Of a stretch of 64,000 nt of DNA, positions 28,441 through 35,874 are shown in pieces. The notes under the pieces were generated by a model that was not told where the DNA came from, ran no database searches, and saw only the letters and a list, made by a program, of their open reading frames with translations. The stretch comes from Mesorhizobium sp. L-2-11 (GTDB taxonomy: Bacteria; Pseudomonadota; Alphaproteobacteria; Rhizobiales; Rhizobiaceae). The position numbers were made by a program, and so were the translations under genes. The stretch lies in assembly GCF_016756595.1 (NCBI RefSeq), contig NZ_AP023257.1:62001-126000 (forward strand), given 5' to 3'. The stretch's first letter is position 1. Every line of letters starts with the position of its first letter.

Positions 28441-28448
28441 CCGCTTAC

Positions 28449-28456
28449 GATGAAGC
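28449..28456. repeat. Right target-site duplication of the IS66 element
   Basis: GATGAAGC, identical to 25911-25918, directly after the right end of the element. Confidence 0.88.
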
Positions 28457-28529
28457 GGCGGTAGGCCGCCGCTCCGAATTTGAGCGGCCCGTCCGGCAAC
28501 GCTATAATTGACCGGCAGGGACGTTATCG

Positions 28530-29004
28530 ATGACGCAAATCAGAGCCATGACTGAGCAGGACGTGCCGTCGGTATCGCTGCTCATTGGAGAGTCTTGGCG
28601 CAGGACGTACTTGCCAATCATGGGGTACCGAGACCGCGGCCCGGATTGCGGATGAAGATCACACGCTGCAGCGGATTGCGGCGGAACTGACAGACACCAA
28701 CAAATTGTCGTTCGTGGCAGAACGGCCAGACGGCTCGATTGCCGGCTACGCGATGGCTAGGATGAATGAAGCCGGCGACGTCATGCTTGACCGGCTCCAC
28801 ATCGATCAAAGCGAGTACGGCACCGGGCTAGCCGCTAATATATTGCACGCTGTCTTTGCCGCCCGTTCCGGCATCCCGAGCATCGCACTCGAAGTGCTCG
28901 AGGGAAACGACCGGGCAATGGCCTTTTACCGCAAACATGGTTCGAAGTGGTCGATCGCAGGGCCGCGTCGCACCTGCAAGCCCATGCCAAACTTTCACGA
29001 TTAG
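28530..29004 (+). pseudogene. GNAT-family N-acetyltransferase split by a one-base insertion
   Basis: From ATG 28530 the frame reads MTQIRAMTEQDVPSVSLLIG then ESWRRTYLPIMG, a typical GNAT start, and then hits a stop. From about 28626 the fold continues one base off: GTETAARIADEDHTLQRIAA, then ERPDGSIAGYAMARMNEAGD and the acetyl-CoA region QSEYGTGLAANILHAVFAAR, ending with ALEVLEGNDRAMAFYRKHGS. A run of four G at 28622-28625 would restore the frame if it were three. The repaired protein would be about 157 aa. The CoA-binding loop lacks the usual R-G-x-G spacing (SEYGTG). Either decay or sequence error; substrate unknown. Confidence 0.82.
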
Positions 29005-29219
29005 ACAGCCAATCGCAAAGCCCTTTGCGCGGCCGATAGCCGGTGCTTTTCGAAGATTGCTAGCTTCTGCGGGTAAGTGATCCGCACCTTGGCGTTGCAC
29101 CCGTCGCATCTGAAGTGCGCGATCGTTCTTAACGCAGAGCCCTTCCTTACCGCCGGATGCGAGCAATCCGGACAATGAAATGTGAGGGCAACATCAGACA
29201 AGTCTATCGCTAAACCCAT
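29001..29219 (-). CDS. Small zinc-ribbon-like protein
   Basis: Protein of 72 aa from ATG 29219 (GGATGGAAA upstream). Two Cys pairs, CPDC and CDGC, lie 22 residues apart and probably bind zinc: the N-terminal half reads LTFHCPDCSHPAVRKGSALR, the second knuckle HFRCDGCNAKVRITYPQKLA. The C-terminal stretch KHRLSAAQRALRLAV is a basic helix. No family could be named. It ends 4 bp inside the convergent acetyltransferase pseudogene. Probably a cytoplasmic DNA- or protein-binding accessory protein. Confidence 0.6.
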   Translation of the reverse strand: MGLAIDLSDVALTFHCPDCSHPAVRKGSALRTIAHFRCDGCNAKVRITYPQKLAIFEKHRLSAAQRALRLAV

Positions 29220-29296
29220 TTTCCATCCCCTTTGCAAGCGCTGTGGCCACACTCTGGCGAGTCTCAATAAGCAATTAAGATGCCAACCCGGCTGTG

Positions 29297-29677
29297 CTAA
29301 AGCGGGGCGGAACGTTCCCGTCCGCGCGCCGCTGCTTGTCGAAGCCGCGATGTAAGGCTCGATCGCGCGCTCGTGGACCAGCCAAAGGGAATCTCGGCCG
29401 AGGCGTGGCCACTGCCGGCGGCCAACCGTTTCGGGATCGAGGCCGAAGCGATCCTGGTGCGCTCGATCGTCGTGCCTGCCGCGCCTGCCTCCGCATGACG
29501 GATGGCGCGGCTTCGCAAAGCGCACATGATTTCGTCACGTGAGATGCCGATGTCGCCAAGAACGTCATCGGGTAAACGGCTCAACTGGTCCGTTGCCGAC
29601 AAGAGAGGCTTTCGCTCGGCGCGGAGGCGTAACCACCTGCGAAATGAACCAATGGCGGCAGCATGAATTATAACCAT
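29297..29677 (-). CDS. DUF1127-type small protein, with extended C-terminus
   Basis: Protein of 126 aa. The DUF1127 motif is recognised in the N-terminal half: LSATDQLSRLPDDVLGDIGI then SRDEIMCALRSR. In rhizobia such small Arg-rich proteins affect RNA turnover and phosphate or carbon uptake, by analogy only. The last 55 residues, rich in Ser, Arg and Ala, are not part of the domain and may be spurious read-through after a change in the stop codon. Start ATG 29677; the ribosome site GAAGGGA is about 13 bp away, rather far. Confidence 0.65.
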   Translation of the reverse strand: MVIIHAAAIGSFRRWLRLRAERKPLLSATDQLSRLPDDVLGDIGISRDEIMCALRSRAIRHAEAGAAGTTIERTRIASASIPKRLAAGSGHASAEIPFGWSTSARSSLTSRLRQAAARGRERSAPL

Positions 29678-29769
29678 GATCAGATCGTCCCTTCATTGAT
29701 CTGAATTGACCGGTACGGAACGGCGCGAACGGCACTCCGGGCGAGAGCGTCAGCCGTCCGCGAGGCAAG

Positions 29770-29931
29770 TTAGGCGTAGTGGTCGATGGATTGGTTTTGC
29801 CGCGGCGTGCCCATACGGCGGGCGGTGGCTGGCCCCGGGCCACGCATGTAATAAAGCTCCGGGCGGTAGCGCGGCGCGACGAATTTGCGAAACCCCGCAG
29901 CAAGTTTTGTGACGGGATCCAAGAATTTCAT
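29770..29931 (-). CDS. Small basic protein of 53 aa, unknown
   Basis: From ATG 29931 with AAGGGAACGGTC just upstream, a good ribosome binding site. The protein begins MKFLDPVTKLAAGFRKFVAP and contains RYRPELYYMRGPGPATARR. It has no cysteine and no membrane helix. The short, basic, Tyr-containing pattern resembles small proteins found beside DUF1127 genes, but no family is assigned. It is divergent from the Crp/Fnr gene; a perfect palindrome lies between them. Confidence 0.5.
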   Translation of the reverse strand: MKFLDPVTKLAAGFRKFVAPRYRPELYYMRGPGPATARRMGTPRQNQSIDHYA

Positions 29932-30018
29932 GACCGTTCCCTTTCCCTTCGCCGGCTTGCACACGAGCCGCCGGGCCTGACGTTGCAACAAGAATATGAC
30001 AGTCGAACCAGGCTCGGC

Positions 30019-30034
30019 TGTGGGAATTCCCACA
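30019..30034. promoter_or_regulatory. Perfect 16-bp palindrome, candidate operator
   Basis: TGTGGGAATTCCCACA, fully symmetric, lies 88 bp upstream of the 53-aa gene (minus strand) and 101 bp upstream of the Crp/Fnr gene (plus strand). It is not followed by a T run, so it is more like a protein-binding site than a terminator. It is not an Fnr-box (TTGAT-N4-ATCAA) or a classic Crp site. Confidence 0.5.
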
Positions 30035-30134
30035 CCGGGGAAAACATTGGCGAAATCCGCTCCCAGTTTGCATCCCGGAAAGCGGGGCCTGCGGCCATCA
30101 AATTTCCTTGGATAGGGAGTAAGGTGAAGTACAC

Positions 30135-30827
30135 TTGATTGAACAAGAGACCGTTGTGACAGGCTCCCTGGCCTTCATCTCAAGACTTTGCGATGCCGAC
30201 CTCGCCGCGCTGACCAAACGGTGGCACGAGCGCAGCTATCGACACAACGAGCTAATCATTTCCCACGGCGACACGGGTCGCGATGTCTTCTTCCTCCTGG
30301 AAGGACGGGCTCGCGTGACACTGGTTTCAGCGGACGGCAGGGAGATAGCGTATCGCGATGTCGAACCGGGTGACATTTTCGGGGAGCTCGGAGGCATTGA
30401 CGGGATTGCACGCTCTGCCAGCGTAGTCGCGCTGGAGGCAACCCGCGCTGCACGGCTGCCCGGCACAGCATTCCGGGATATCGTGATGACCCACCCGACT
30501 TTTGCCTGGATGCTGCTTGAGCATCTGTCTGCCCAGCTCCGGCGCATGACCGAGCGGGTATTCGAATACAGCACTCTGGTCGTGCGAAAACGGCTGATCG
30601 TCGAGCTCCTGCATCGGGCGGAGAAAGCCGCACTCGTGGACGGCGAGGTGTCCATAAGCCCGGCACCGACGCATTCCGAGCTGGCGGCAACGATGAGCAC
30701 GCACAGGGAAGCGGTCTCGCGCGAAATGAGCGACCTCGCCAAGAGAGGCCTGATCGAAAAGCGCGGCAGCAGGTTATTGCTGCATGACGTCTCGGCACTA
30801 CGGGCGCTGGTCGACAAGAAGGAATAG
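30135..30827 (+). CDS. Crp/Fnr-family transcriptional regulator
   Basis: Regulator of 230 aa. The cyclic-nucleotide-binding domain covers about residues 20-125; the phosphate-binding cassette reads GDIFGELGGIDGIARSASVV with the Gly-Glu and Arg needed for cAMP contact. No N-terminal Cys cluster is present, so it is not an oxygen-sensing Fnr. The winged helix-turn-helix lies at about 165-210, with THSELAATMSTHREAVSREM as recognition region. Start TTG 30135 after AAGGTGAAG; a GTG seven codons later is an alternative. Nearby genes (sugar dehydrogenase, globin) hint at redox control, but targets are unknown. Confidence 0.88.
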   Translation: MIEQETVVTGSLAFISRLCDADLAALTKRWHERSYRHNELIISHGDTGRDVFFLLEGRARVTLVSADGREIAYRDVEPGDIFGELGGIDGIARSASVVALEATRAARLPGTAFRDIVMTHPTFAWMLLEHLSAQLRRMTERVFEYSTLVVRKRLIVELLHRAEKAALVDGEVSISPAPTHSELAATMSTHREAVSREMSDLAKRGLIEKRGSRLLLHDVSALRALVDKKE

Positions 30828-30895
30828 CGAAGGCTGTCGCTGCGGCGGGGGGCACCGCACATTTCATACTCCTCGGCCTGTCGCGCCGCGCGGCA

Positions 30896-32017
30896 TCACT
30901 GCGACGCTGCCGGCGTCAGTCGCAAAATCTTTCCCGCTGGTTCGTCGGTCAACGCCATGACCGTGCCGTCGGGAGCCTGGACCACGTCCCGGATACGCCT
31001 GCCGAGCGCGAGGACTTCCTCGCCGGCGACCTGCTTTCCGTCGATCCTGACCCGAACGATGCCTTCCGCCGACAGTCCGCCGATCAAGAGGTCGCCTCGC
31101 CAATCGGCAAACATGTCGCCGCTGTAGAAGGTCATGCCGGAAGGCGAGATGACGGGCGTCCAGCTATGGATGGCGTCGGCAAACTCCGGCCGCGTCGACG
31201 GATCGGGGATAGGTTCGCCCGAATAGTGCCGGCCCCAGCTGACCACGGGCCAGCCGTGATTCCTGCCGGCTTGCGGAATGTTCAGCTCATCGCCGCCGAG
31301 CGGTCCCATTTCCGCCGTCCAGAGCACGCCGGTTTGGGGATGGAGCGCAGCACTTTGCACATTGCGATGGCCGTAGGACCAGATCTCGTCGGCGCCGTCC
31401 TTGCCGACGAAGGGATTGTCGTCAGGCACGGAACCATCGGGGTTGATGCGGACGATCGTGCCGAGATGATTGTTCGGGTCCTGCGCCTCTCGCATCTTGC
31501 CGCGCTCACCGAGCGTGACGAACAGCTTGCCATCCGGCGCGAATACCAGGCGGGAGCCGTAGTGCAGCCGGCTGGATACGGCTGGTTCCTGCCGGAAGAT
31601 CACTTCGAAGTTCGAGAGCGCGCTGCCGTTCTCGTCCAGGCGTCCACGGCCAACGGAGGTGGCCGCGCCGCCGCCGCGTTCCTCCGAATAGGAGAGATAA
31701 ACCGTCCGGTTGTTGGCAAAGTCCGGATCGAGCGCCACATCAAGCAGGCCGCCTTGCCCGCTGGCAAGGACGTCCGGCACACCGCCGATCGGGTCGGAAA
31801 CGGCGCCGTCGGTCGAGACGAGCCGCAGCCGCCCTGGACGTTCGGTGACCAGCAGCGCGCCATCGGGCAGGTAGGTCGCGCCCCAGGGATGCTCGAGCCC
31901 TTCGGCAAAGGTCTCGACCGCAACGCGGCCTGTTTCGCTCTCGATGCTGTCCTGCGCGAGCGTGATCGAGAGCCCACCGGCAAGAAGAAAAGACGAAGCA
32001 ATGAGTATCCGCAGCAT
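30896..32017 (-). CDS. Soluble PQQ-type aldose sugar dehydrogenase
   Basis: Periplasmic six-bladed beta-propeller of the YliI/Asd family, 373 aa, which oxidises aldoses using PQQ. N-terminal signal peptide (ILIASSFLLAGGLSITLAQ). Propeller landmarks: EGLEHPWGATYLPDGALLVT, SGQGGLLDVALDPDF, HYGSRLVFAPDGKLFVTLGE, GHRNVQSAALHPQTGVLW, and GGDELNIPQAGRNHGWPVVS, where residues for calcium and PQQ binding lie in this family. Start ATG 32017 follows GGAGAAATC. The gene is convergent with the Crp/Fnr gene. No PQQ synthesis genes are visible in the window, so the cofactor source is unknown. Confidence 0.92.
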   Translation of the reverse strand: MLRILIASSFLLAGGLSITLAQDSIESETGRVAVETFAEGLEHPWGATYLPDGALLVTERPGRLRLVSTDGAVSDPIGGVPDVLASGQGGLLDVALDPDFANNRTVYLSYSEERGGGAATSVGRGRLDENGSALSNFEVIFRQEPAVSSRLHYGSRLVFAPDGKLFVTLGERGKMREAQDPNNHLGTIVRINPDGSVPDDNPFVGKDGADEIWSYGHRNVQSAALHPQTGVLWTAEMGPLGGDELNIPQAGRNHGWPVVSWGRHYSGEPIPDPSTRPEFADAIHSWTPVISPSGMTFYSGDMFADWRGDLLIGGLSAEGIVRVRIDGKQVAGEEVLALGRRIRDVVQAPDGTVMALTDEPAGKILRLTPAASQ

Positions 32018-32332
32018 GATTTCTCCATCCGAACGGAGGCATAGGGGAGGAGCCGCCGGCTCCCCGATATAATGACCGACTGCCGATGCAGTTCCAAGCT
32101 GGCGCGCGTGTCCAGGTTTTCAGCTATAGCCAGGTAGGTCCGGGTCGACGGTGGGTCGACGAGAGTCCGGCGCCTGGCACTCTCGGCACGTCTCTACGCA
32201 AAAAAAGACAAAAGAGCGCGAACTGAAAACCAATTGAGACACAACTGAAACACGTCCAGGCGCAGGCGACATGCATGCGAAACGCTTTGGCGCGATGGTC
32301 GCCGCGAGACCAGGAACGCAGGAGCGTCGCCG
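32018..32332. other. Intergenic region between divergent sugar dehydrogenase and globin genes
   Basis: A 315-bp stretch holding the promoters of two divergent genes. The sequence GGTCGAC occurs twice in a row (around 32134 and 32143). No open frame, tRNA or clear terminator is supported; no NnrR/Fnr-type box (TTGAT-N4-ATCAA) was seen. Confidence 0.5.
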
Positions 32333-32758
32333 ATGACACCCGACCAGATAAGACTTGTCCAGGACAGTTTTCGCGAGATCGTGCCGATCCGCGTGGCCGC
32401 CGCCGCGCTGTTCTACGAGCGCCTGTTCGCGATCGACGCGGATGTTCGAGCGCTGTTTCCGGTGACCGACATGACCAGGCAAGGCGCCAAGCTGATGGCG
32501 AGCCTCGGCTTCGTCGTACATGGACTGGATCGTGCCGACACCATCCTGCCGACGGTGCGCCTGCTCGCCAAACGTCACGTGACCTACGGCGTCGAGGAGC
32601 GTCATTACCCGATCGTTGGGCAAGCGCTGATCGAGACGCTGGCGGCCGGCCTCGGCACGGCTTTTACGCCGGCTGTCCGCGAGGCTTGGGAGGCGGCCTA
32701 CGGGCTGCTCGCCAGCGTGATGATCGCGGCTGCCCGTGAGGATCAGCTCGCAGCGTAA
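32333..32758 (+). CDS. Single-domain globin
   Basis: Heme-binding globin of 141 aa. It begins MTPDQIRLVQDSFREIVPIR and includes AALFYERLFAIDADVRALFP (B-C-D region) and LLAKRHVTYGVEERHYPIVG, in which the His of KRHV is the expected proximal F8 ligand and the following YG and Glu match the flavohemoglobin-type heme pocket. There is no reductase domain, so it is a single-domain globin. Roles in nitric oxide removal or oxygen handling are known for relatives. Start ATG 32333 follows GCAGGAG. A small exported protein gene follows after 74 bp on the same strand. Confidence 0.92.
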   Translation: MTPDQIRLVQDSFREIVPIRVAAAALFYERLFAIDADVRALFPVTDMTRQGAKLMASLGFVVHGLDRADTILPTVRLLAKRHVTYGVEERHYPIVGQALIETLAAGLGTAFTPAVREAWEAAYGLLASVMIAAAREDQLAA

Positions 32759-32832
32759 TTTTTGGGATGCAGCCGCAGGCGAGCATCCACCGAACGACAA
32801 TTCTAATCATTCCAAAAATGGAGAGAAACACC

Positions 32833-33159
32833 ATGTTCAGATACACCGCACTTGCGGCGCTTTGCGTCGTGGCAAGCTCCGCTTCTGCCGGCGAACTCAC
32901 GGCCCGTCAGGGTGGGACCGTCGATCTCGGCAATTTTCACGGCGTCGTCTACTACACGGAGGCGGATGACGGCTATCGGGTGGTCACCACGATGGCGGCG
33001 GGCGAAGAGAGTTTGCCAGTACGCTTCGTCGCGACCCTCAGCGAGGGCCAGGCGTTGGTGATCTCGGTCCCGGGCGAATTGGCGGAGGCCGGCCAGGCAC
33101 TCGAAATCTCGCGCGCCCAAGGCAAGCTCGTTGTCGCCAAGGTGGAGTCCACCCAGTAA
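32833..33159 (+). CDS. Small exported protein of unknown function
   Basis: Protein of 108 aa with a clear signal peptide (MFRYTALAALCVVASSASAG). The mature part reads as a single beta-rich domain: GTVDLGNFHGVVYYTEADDG, YRVVTTMAAGEESLPVRFVA, TLSEGQALVISVPGELAEAG. No catalytic motif or cysteine is present in the mature part. ATG 32833 is used because GGAGAG lies 7 bp upstream; an earlier in-frame ATG at 32818 overlaps that site. It may be co-transcribed with the globin gene. Periplasmic location is inferred from the leader. Confidence 0.75.
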   Translation: MFRYTALAALCVVASSASAGELTARQGGTVDLGNFHGVVYYTEADDGYRVVTTMAAGEESLPVRFVATLSEGQALVISVPGELAEAGQALEISRAQGKLVVAKVESTQ

Positions 33160-33250
33160 ACGGCTCGTCTCGACGATTGATTGCAACAATGCGACGACAA
33201 TCGGGGCGACGAGACAATCGGCGCCGCCCTTGGGATGGCTGTCGGTGCCG

Positions 33251-34081
33251 TCAGGCGGCCTTCTTCTTCGCCAGCCGCGCCTTGATGCTGGCGACGTCGG
33301 CGCGCGGCGTCGCCGCGAACAGCGTCTTGGTGTAGCTGTGCCTGGGGTCGGCAAAGACCTCGTCGCGCGAGCCGTATTCGACGGCCTCGCCATAATACAT
33401 GACCATCACCTCGTCGGCGATGTAGCGCACCACCGACAGGTCGTGGCTGATGAAGACATAGGTCAGCTCGAACTCGTCCTGCAGGTCGGCGAGCAGGTTG
33501 AGCACCTGCGCCTGCACCGACAGATCTAGCGCCGAGACCGGCTCGTCGAGCACCAAAAGGCTCGGATTGAGCATCAGCGCGCGGGCAATGGCGATGCGCT
33601 GGCGCTGGCCGCCCGAGAACATGTGCGGGTAGCGGTTGTAATGCTCGGGTCCGAGGCCGACCTTGTTCAGCATCTTCATGGCGAGATCGCGCCGTTCGTC
33701 GGCCGGCGTGTCGGTGTTGATGAGCAGCGGCTCGCCCAGCACGTCGCCGATCTTCTGGCGCGGATTGAGCGACCCATAGGGGTTCTGGAAGACGATCTGC
33801 ACTTTTCGGCGCATCTCCTTCGACAGCCCGTCCCTGGCGATGTCGACCTTGTTGCCGTCGATGAAGAGCTCGCCTGCTGTCGGCGGATCGATCAGAGTGA
33901 TGATGCGGGCGAGCGTCGACTTGCCGCAGCCGCTTTCGCCGACGATGGCCAGCGTCTTGCCCTTGTCGACGCTGAACGAAACGCCCTTGACCGCATGCAC
34001 CGTGCGCGAGGGGCGAAACAGGCCGCCGCCGACATGATAGTCGCGCACGATATTCTTGCCTTCGAGAACCGTCACGCTCAT
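33251..34081 (-). CDS. dppF: Dipeptide ABC transporter ATPase (DppF-like)
   Basis: ATP-binding subunit of 276 aa. Walker A GESGCGKST, signature FSGGQRQRI, Walker B LLVLDEPVSALD, switch His in FISHDLSVV. The Opp/Dpp C-terminal part HSYTKTLFAATPRAD is present. It starts with LEGKNIVRDYHVGGGLFRPS, where the insert before Walker A is typical of DppF/OppF. Last gene of the operon; its ATG overlaps the dppD stop by 4 bp. Unlike the yej system at 18 kb, the two ATPases are separate proteins. Confidence 0.93.
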   Translation of the reverse strand: MSVTVLEGKNIVRDYHVGGGLFRPSRTVHAVKGVSFSVDKGKTLAIVGESGCGKSTLARIITLIDPPTAGELFIDGNKVDIARDGLSKEMRRKVQIVFQNPYGSLNPRQKIGDVLGEPLLINTDTPADERRDLAMKMLNKVGLGPEHYNRYPHMFSGGQRQRIAIARALMLNPSLLVLDEPVSALDLSVQAQVLNLLADLQDEFELTYVFISHDLSVVRYIADEVMVMYYGEAVEYGSRDEVFADPRHSYTKTLFAATPRADVASIKARLAKKKAA

Positions 34082-34953
34082 GGCGCGGCTCCCGTTGCCG
34101 ACTGGGTTGCCGCAGCAGAGGGGGCCGGTTCGAACAGCATGTCGGAAATGGTCGGCAGCCGGTCGCCGACGGCGTTCTCCGGCAGCGCCGACAGCAGCGC
34201 CCGCGTGTAGTTGCTCTTCGGCTGCTCGAACAGCGACAGAACGTCGGCCTCTTCCATCTTGCGGCCCTTGTACTGGACGATGACGCGGTCGGCTGTCTCG
34301 GCCACGACGCCCATATTGTGGGTGATCATGATCAGCCCCATGCCGTATTTGGCCTGCAGGCCGACCAACAGATCAAGAATCTGCTTCTGGATGGTGACGT
34401 CGAGCGCGGTCGTCGGCTCGTCGGCGATCAACAGCTTCGGATTGCAGGCGATGGCGATGGCGATCATGACGCGCTGGCACTGGCCGCCCGACATCTGGTG
34501 CGGGAACGAGTTCAGCCGCTCTTCCGGATCGGCGATGCCGACCAGCTTCATCAACTCGATAGCGCGGGCCCGGCGCTGGGCGCGATCCATGCCCAAATGG
34601 AAGCGCAGCACCTCCTCGATCTGGAAACCCGCGGTGAAGCACGGATTGAGACTGGCAATCGGCTCCTGGAAGATCATCGAGATGTCCTTGCCGACGATCT
34701 TGCGGCGTTCGGACGGACCGAGTTCAAGCAGGTCGACGCCGTCGAAGGCCATGCGGTCGGCCTTCACCGTCGCCGTGTTCGGCAAAAGCCCCATCACCGC
34801 CAGCATCGCCACCGATTTGCCGGAGCCGGATTCGCCGACGATCGCCAGCACCTCGCGCGGCTCGATCGACAGGTCGATGCCTTGCACGGCCATGAACGGT
34901 CCGGCGGCGGTATCGAACGACACGGTAAGGTTCTTGATCTCGAGAAGAGGCAT
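34078..34953 (-). CDS. dppD: Dipeptide ABC transporter ATPase (DppD-like)
   Basis: ATP-binding subunit of 291 aa from ATG 34953. Walker A GESGSGKSV, Walker [13 protein letters not shown], and a signature of MSGGQCQRV, where the fifth position after SGG is Cys in place of the more usual Arg. The DppD/OppD C-terminal region (KSNYTRALLSALPENA) follows, with a Cys-less tail, although many homologues carry an iron-sulfur cluster motif there. It forms the ATPase pair with DppF. Two base pairs separate it from dppC. The last 15 residues are Ala-rich. Confidence 0.92.
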   Translation of the reverse strand: MPLLEIKNLTVSFDTAAGPFMAVQGIDLSIEPREVLAIVGESGSGKSVAMLAVMGLLPNTATVKADRMAFDGVDLLELGPSERRKIVGKDISMIFQEPIASLNPCFTAGFQIEEVLRFHLGMDRAQRRARAIELMKLVGIADPEERLNSFPHQMSGGQCQRVMIAIAIACNPKLLIADEPTTALDVTIQKQILDLLVGLQAKYGMGLIMITHNMGVVAETADRVIVQYKGRKMEEADVLSLFEQPKSNYTRALLSALPENAVGDRLPTISDMLFEPAPSAAATQSATGAAP

Positions 34954-34955
34954 GG

Positions 34956-35873
34956 TCACGACCTCTTCAGCTTGGGATCGAAGGCATCGCGCAGTCCATC
35001 GCCGATCAGGTTGATGGCGAGCACGGTGATCAGGATGGCAAGGCCGGGAAAGGTCACCACCCATGGCGCGCGCAGGATGAACTCGCGCGCCGTGGCAAGC
35101 ATGGTGCCCCATTCCGGCGTTGGCGGCTGCGCGCCGACGCCAAGGAAGCCGAGAGCCGCGGCCTCGAGAATGGCGTTGGAGAAGGACAGCGTCGCCTGCA
35201 CGATCAGCGGCGCCATGCAGTTCGGCAAGATGGTCTTCACCATCAGCCTGAGATGACTGGCACCGGCCACCTTGGCGGAGATCACATATTCGCGGTTCTT
35301 TTCGGCCATCACCGCCGCACGGGTGAGCCGCGCGAAATGCGGCTGCAGCACCAGCGCGATCGCCAGCATGGCGTTGAACAGGCCGGGTCCGAGGATCGCC
35401 ACCAGAACCAGGGCAAGCAGCAGCGACGGGAAGGCCAGAATGACATCCATGACGCGCATGATCAGCGTATCGACCCAGCCGCGGAAATAGCCGGCGAGCA
35501 CGCCGAGGACGATGCCGCTGGTCAGCGAGAAAACGACGACGACCAGTCCGATGAACAGCGAGAACCGCGCCCCGAAAATCAGCCGCGAAAGGATGTCGCG
35601 GCCGACGGCGTCGGTGCCGAGCAGGAACATCGATCTGCCGCCCTCCTGCCAGGCCGGCGGCGCCAGCAGCGCATCGCGAAACTGTTCGTCCGGCGAATGC
35701 GGCGCCACCAGCGGCGCGAAGATCGCCACCAGCACCAGGGCAGTGAACACAACCAGGCCGATGACGGCGCCGGTGTTCATCGAGTAGTAATGCCAGAACT
35801 CGGTGAAGGCGCGTTGCCGGCCGCCGGTCGGAATGGCGGCGGCGGTGGCTTCTGCCGTGGTTTGGTCGGTCAT
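34956..35873 (-). CDS. dppC: Dipeptide ABC transporter permease (DppC-like)
   Basis: Inner-membrane permease of 305 aa. A cytoplasmic N-terminus is followed by a membrane helix (GAVIGLVVFTALVLVAIFAP), then GTDAVGRDILSRLIFGARFS, the conserved DppC/OppC segment, and further helices. The ATPase-contact loop is EKNREYVISAKVAGASHLRL. The end GDGLRDAFDPKLKRS is the standard C-terminus. It pairs with DppB upstream (1 bp gap) in a tight operon. Confidence 0.93.
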   Translation of the reverse strand: MTDQTTAEATAAAIPTGGRQRAFTEFWHYYSMNTGAVIGLVVFTALVLVAIFAPLVAPHSPDEQFRDALLAPPAWQEGGRSMFLLGTDAVGRDILSRLIFGARFSLFIGLVVVVFSLTSGIVLGVLAGYFRGWVDTLIMRVMDVILAFPSLLLALVLVAILGPGLFNAMLAIALVLQPHFARLTRAAVMAEKNREYVISAKVAGASHLRLMVKTILPNCMAPLIVQATLSFSNAILEAAALGFLGVGAQPPTPEWGTMLATAREFILRAPWVVTFPGLAILITVLAINLIGDGLRDAFDPKLKRS

Positions 35874-35874
35874 C

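Larger units (their letters stand above)
25919..28448 (+). mobile_element. Complete IS66-family insertion sequence (2530 bp)
   Basis: Ends begin GTAAGCG on both sides (left GTAAGCGCGTAGGCG, right complement GTAAGCGGTCAGCCG, 11 of 15 identical) and the element is flanked by an exact 8-bp duplication GATGAAGC. It carries the three genes typical of the family (tnpA, tnpB, tnpC), all full length and with overlapping or close spacing. The intact ends, genes and duplication point to a fairly recent insertion that could still be mobile. No passenger gene is present. Confidence 0.95.

Noticed and set aside
30135..30827. An oxygen-sensing Fnr protein
   Set aside because: The N-terminal cysteine cluster needed to hold the Fe-S cluster is absent; only the Crp-like nucleotide pocket is kept.
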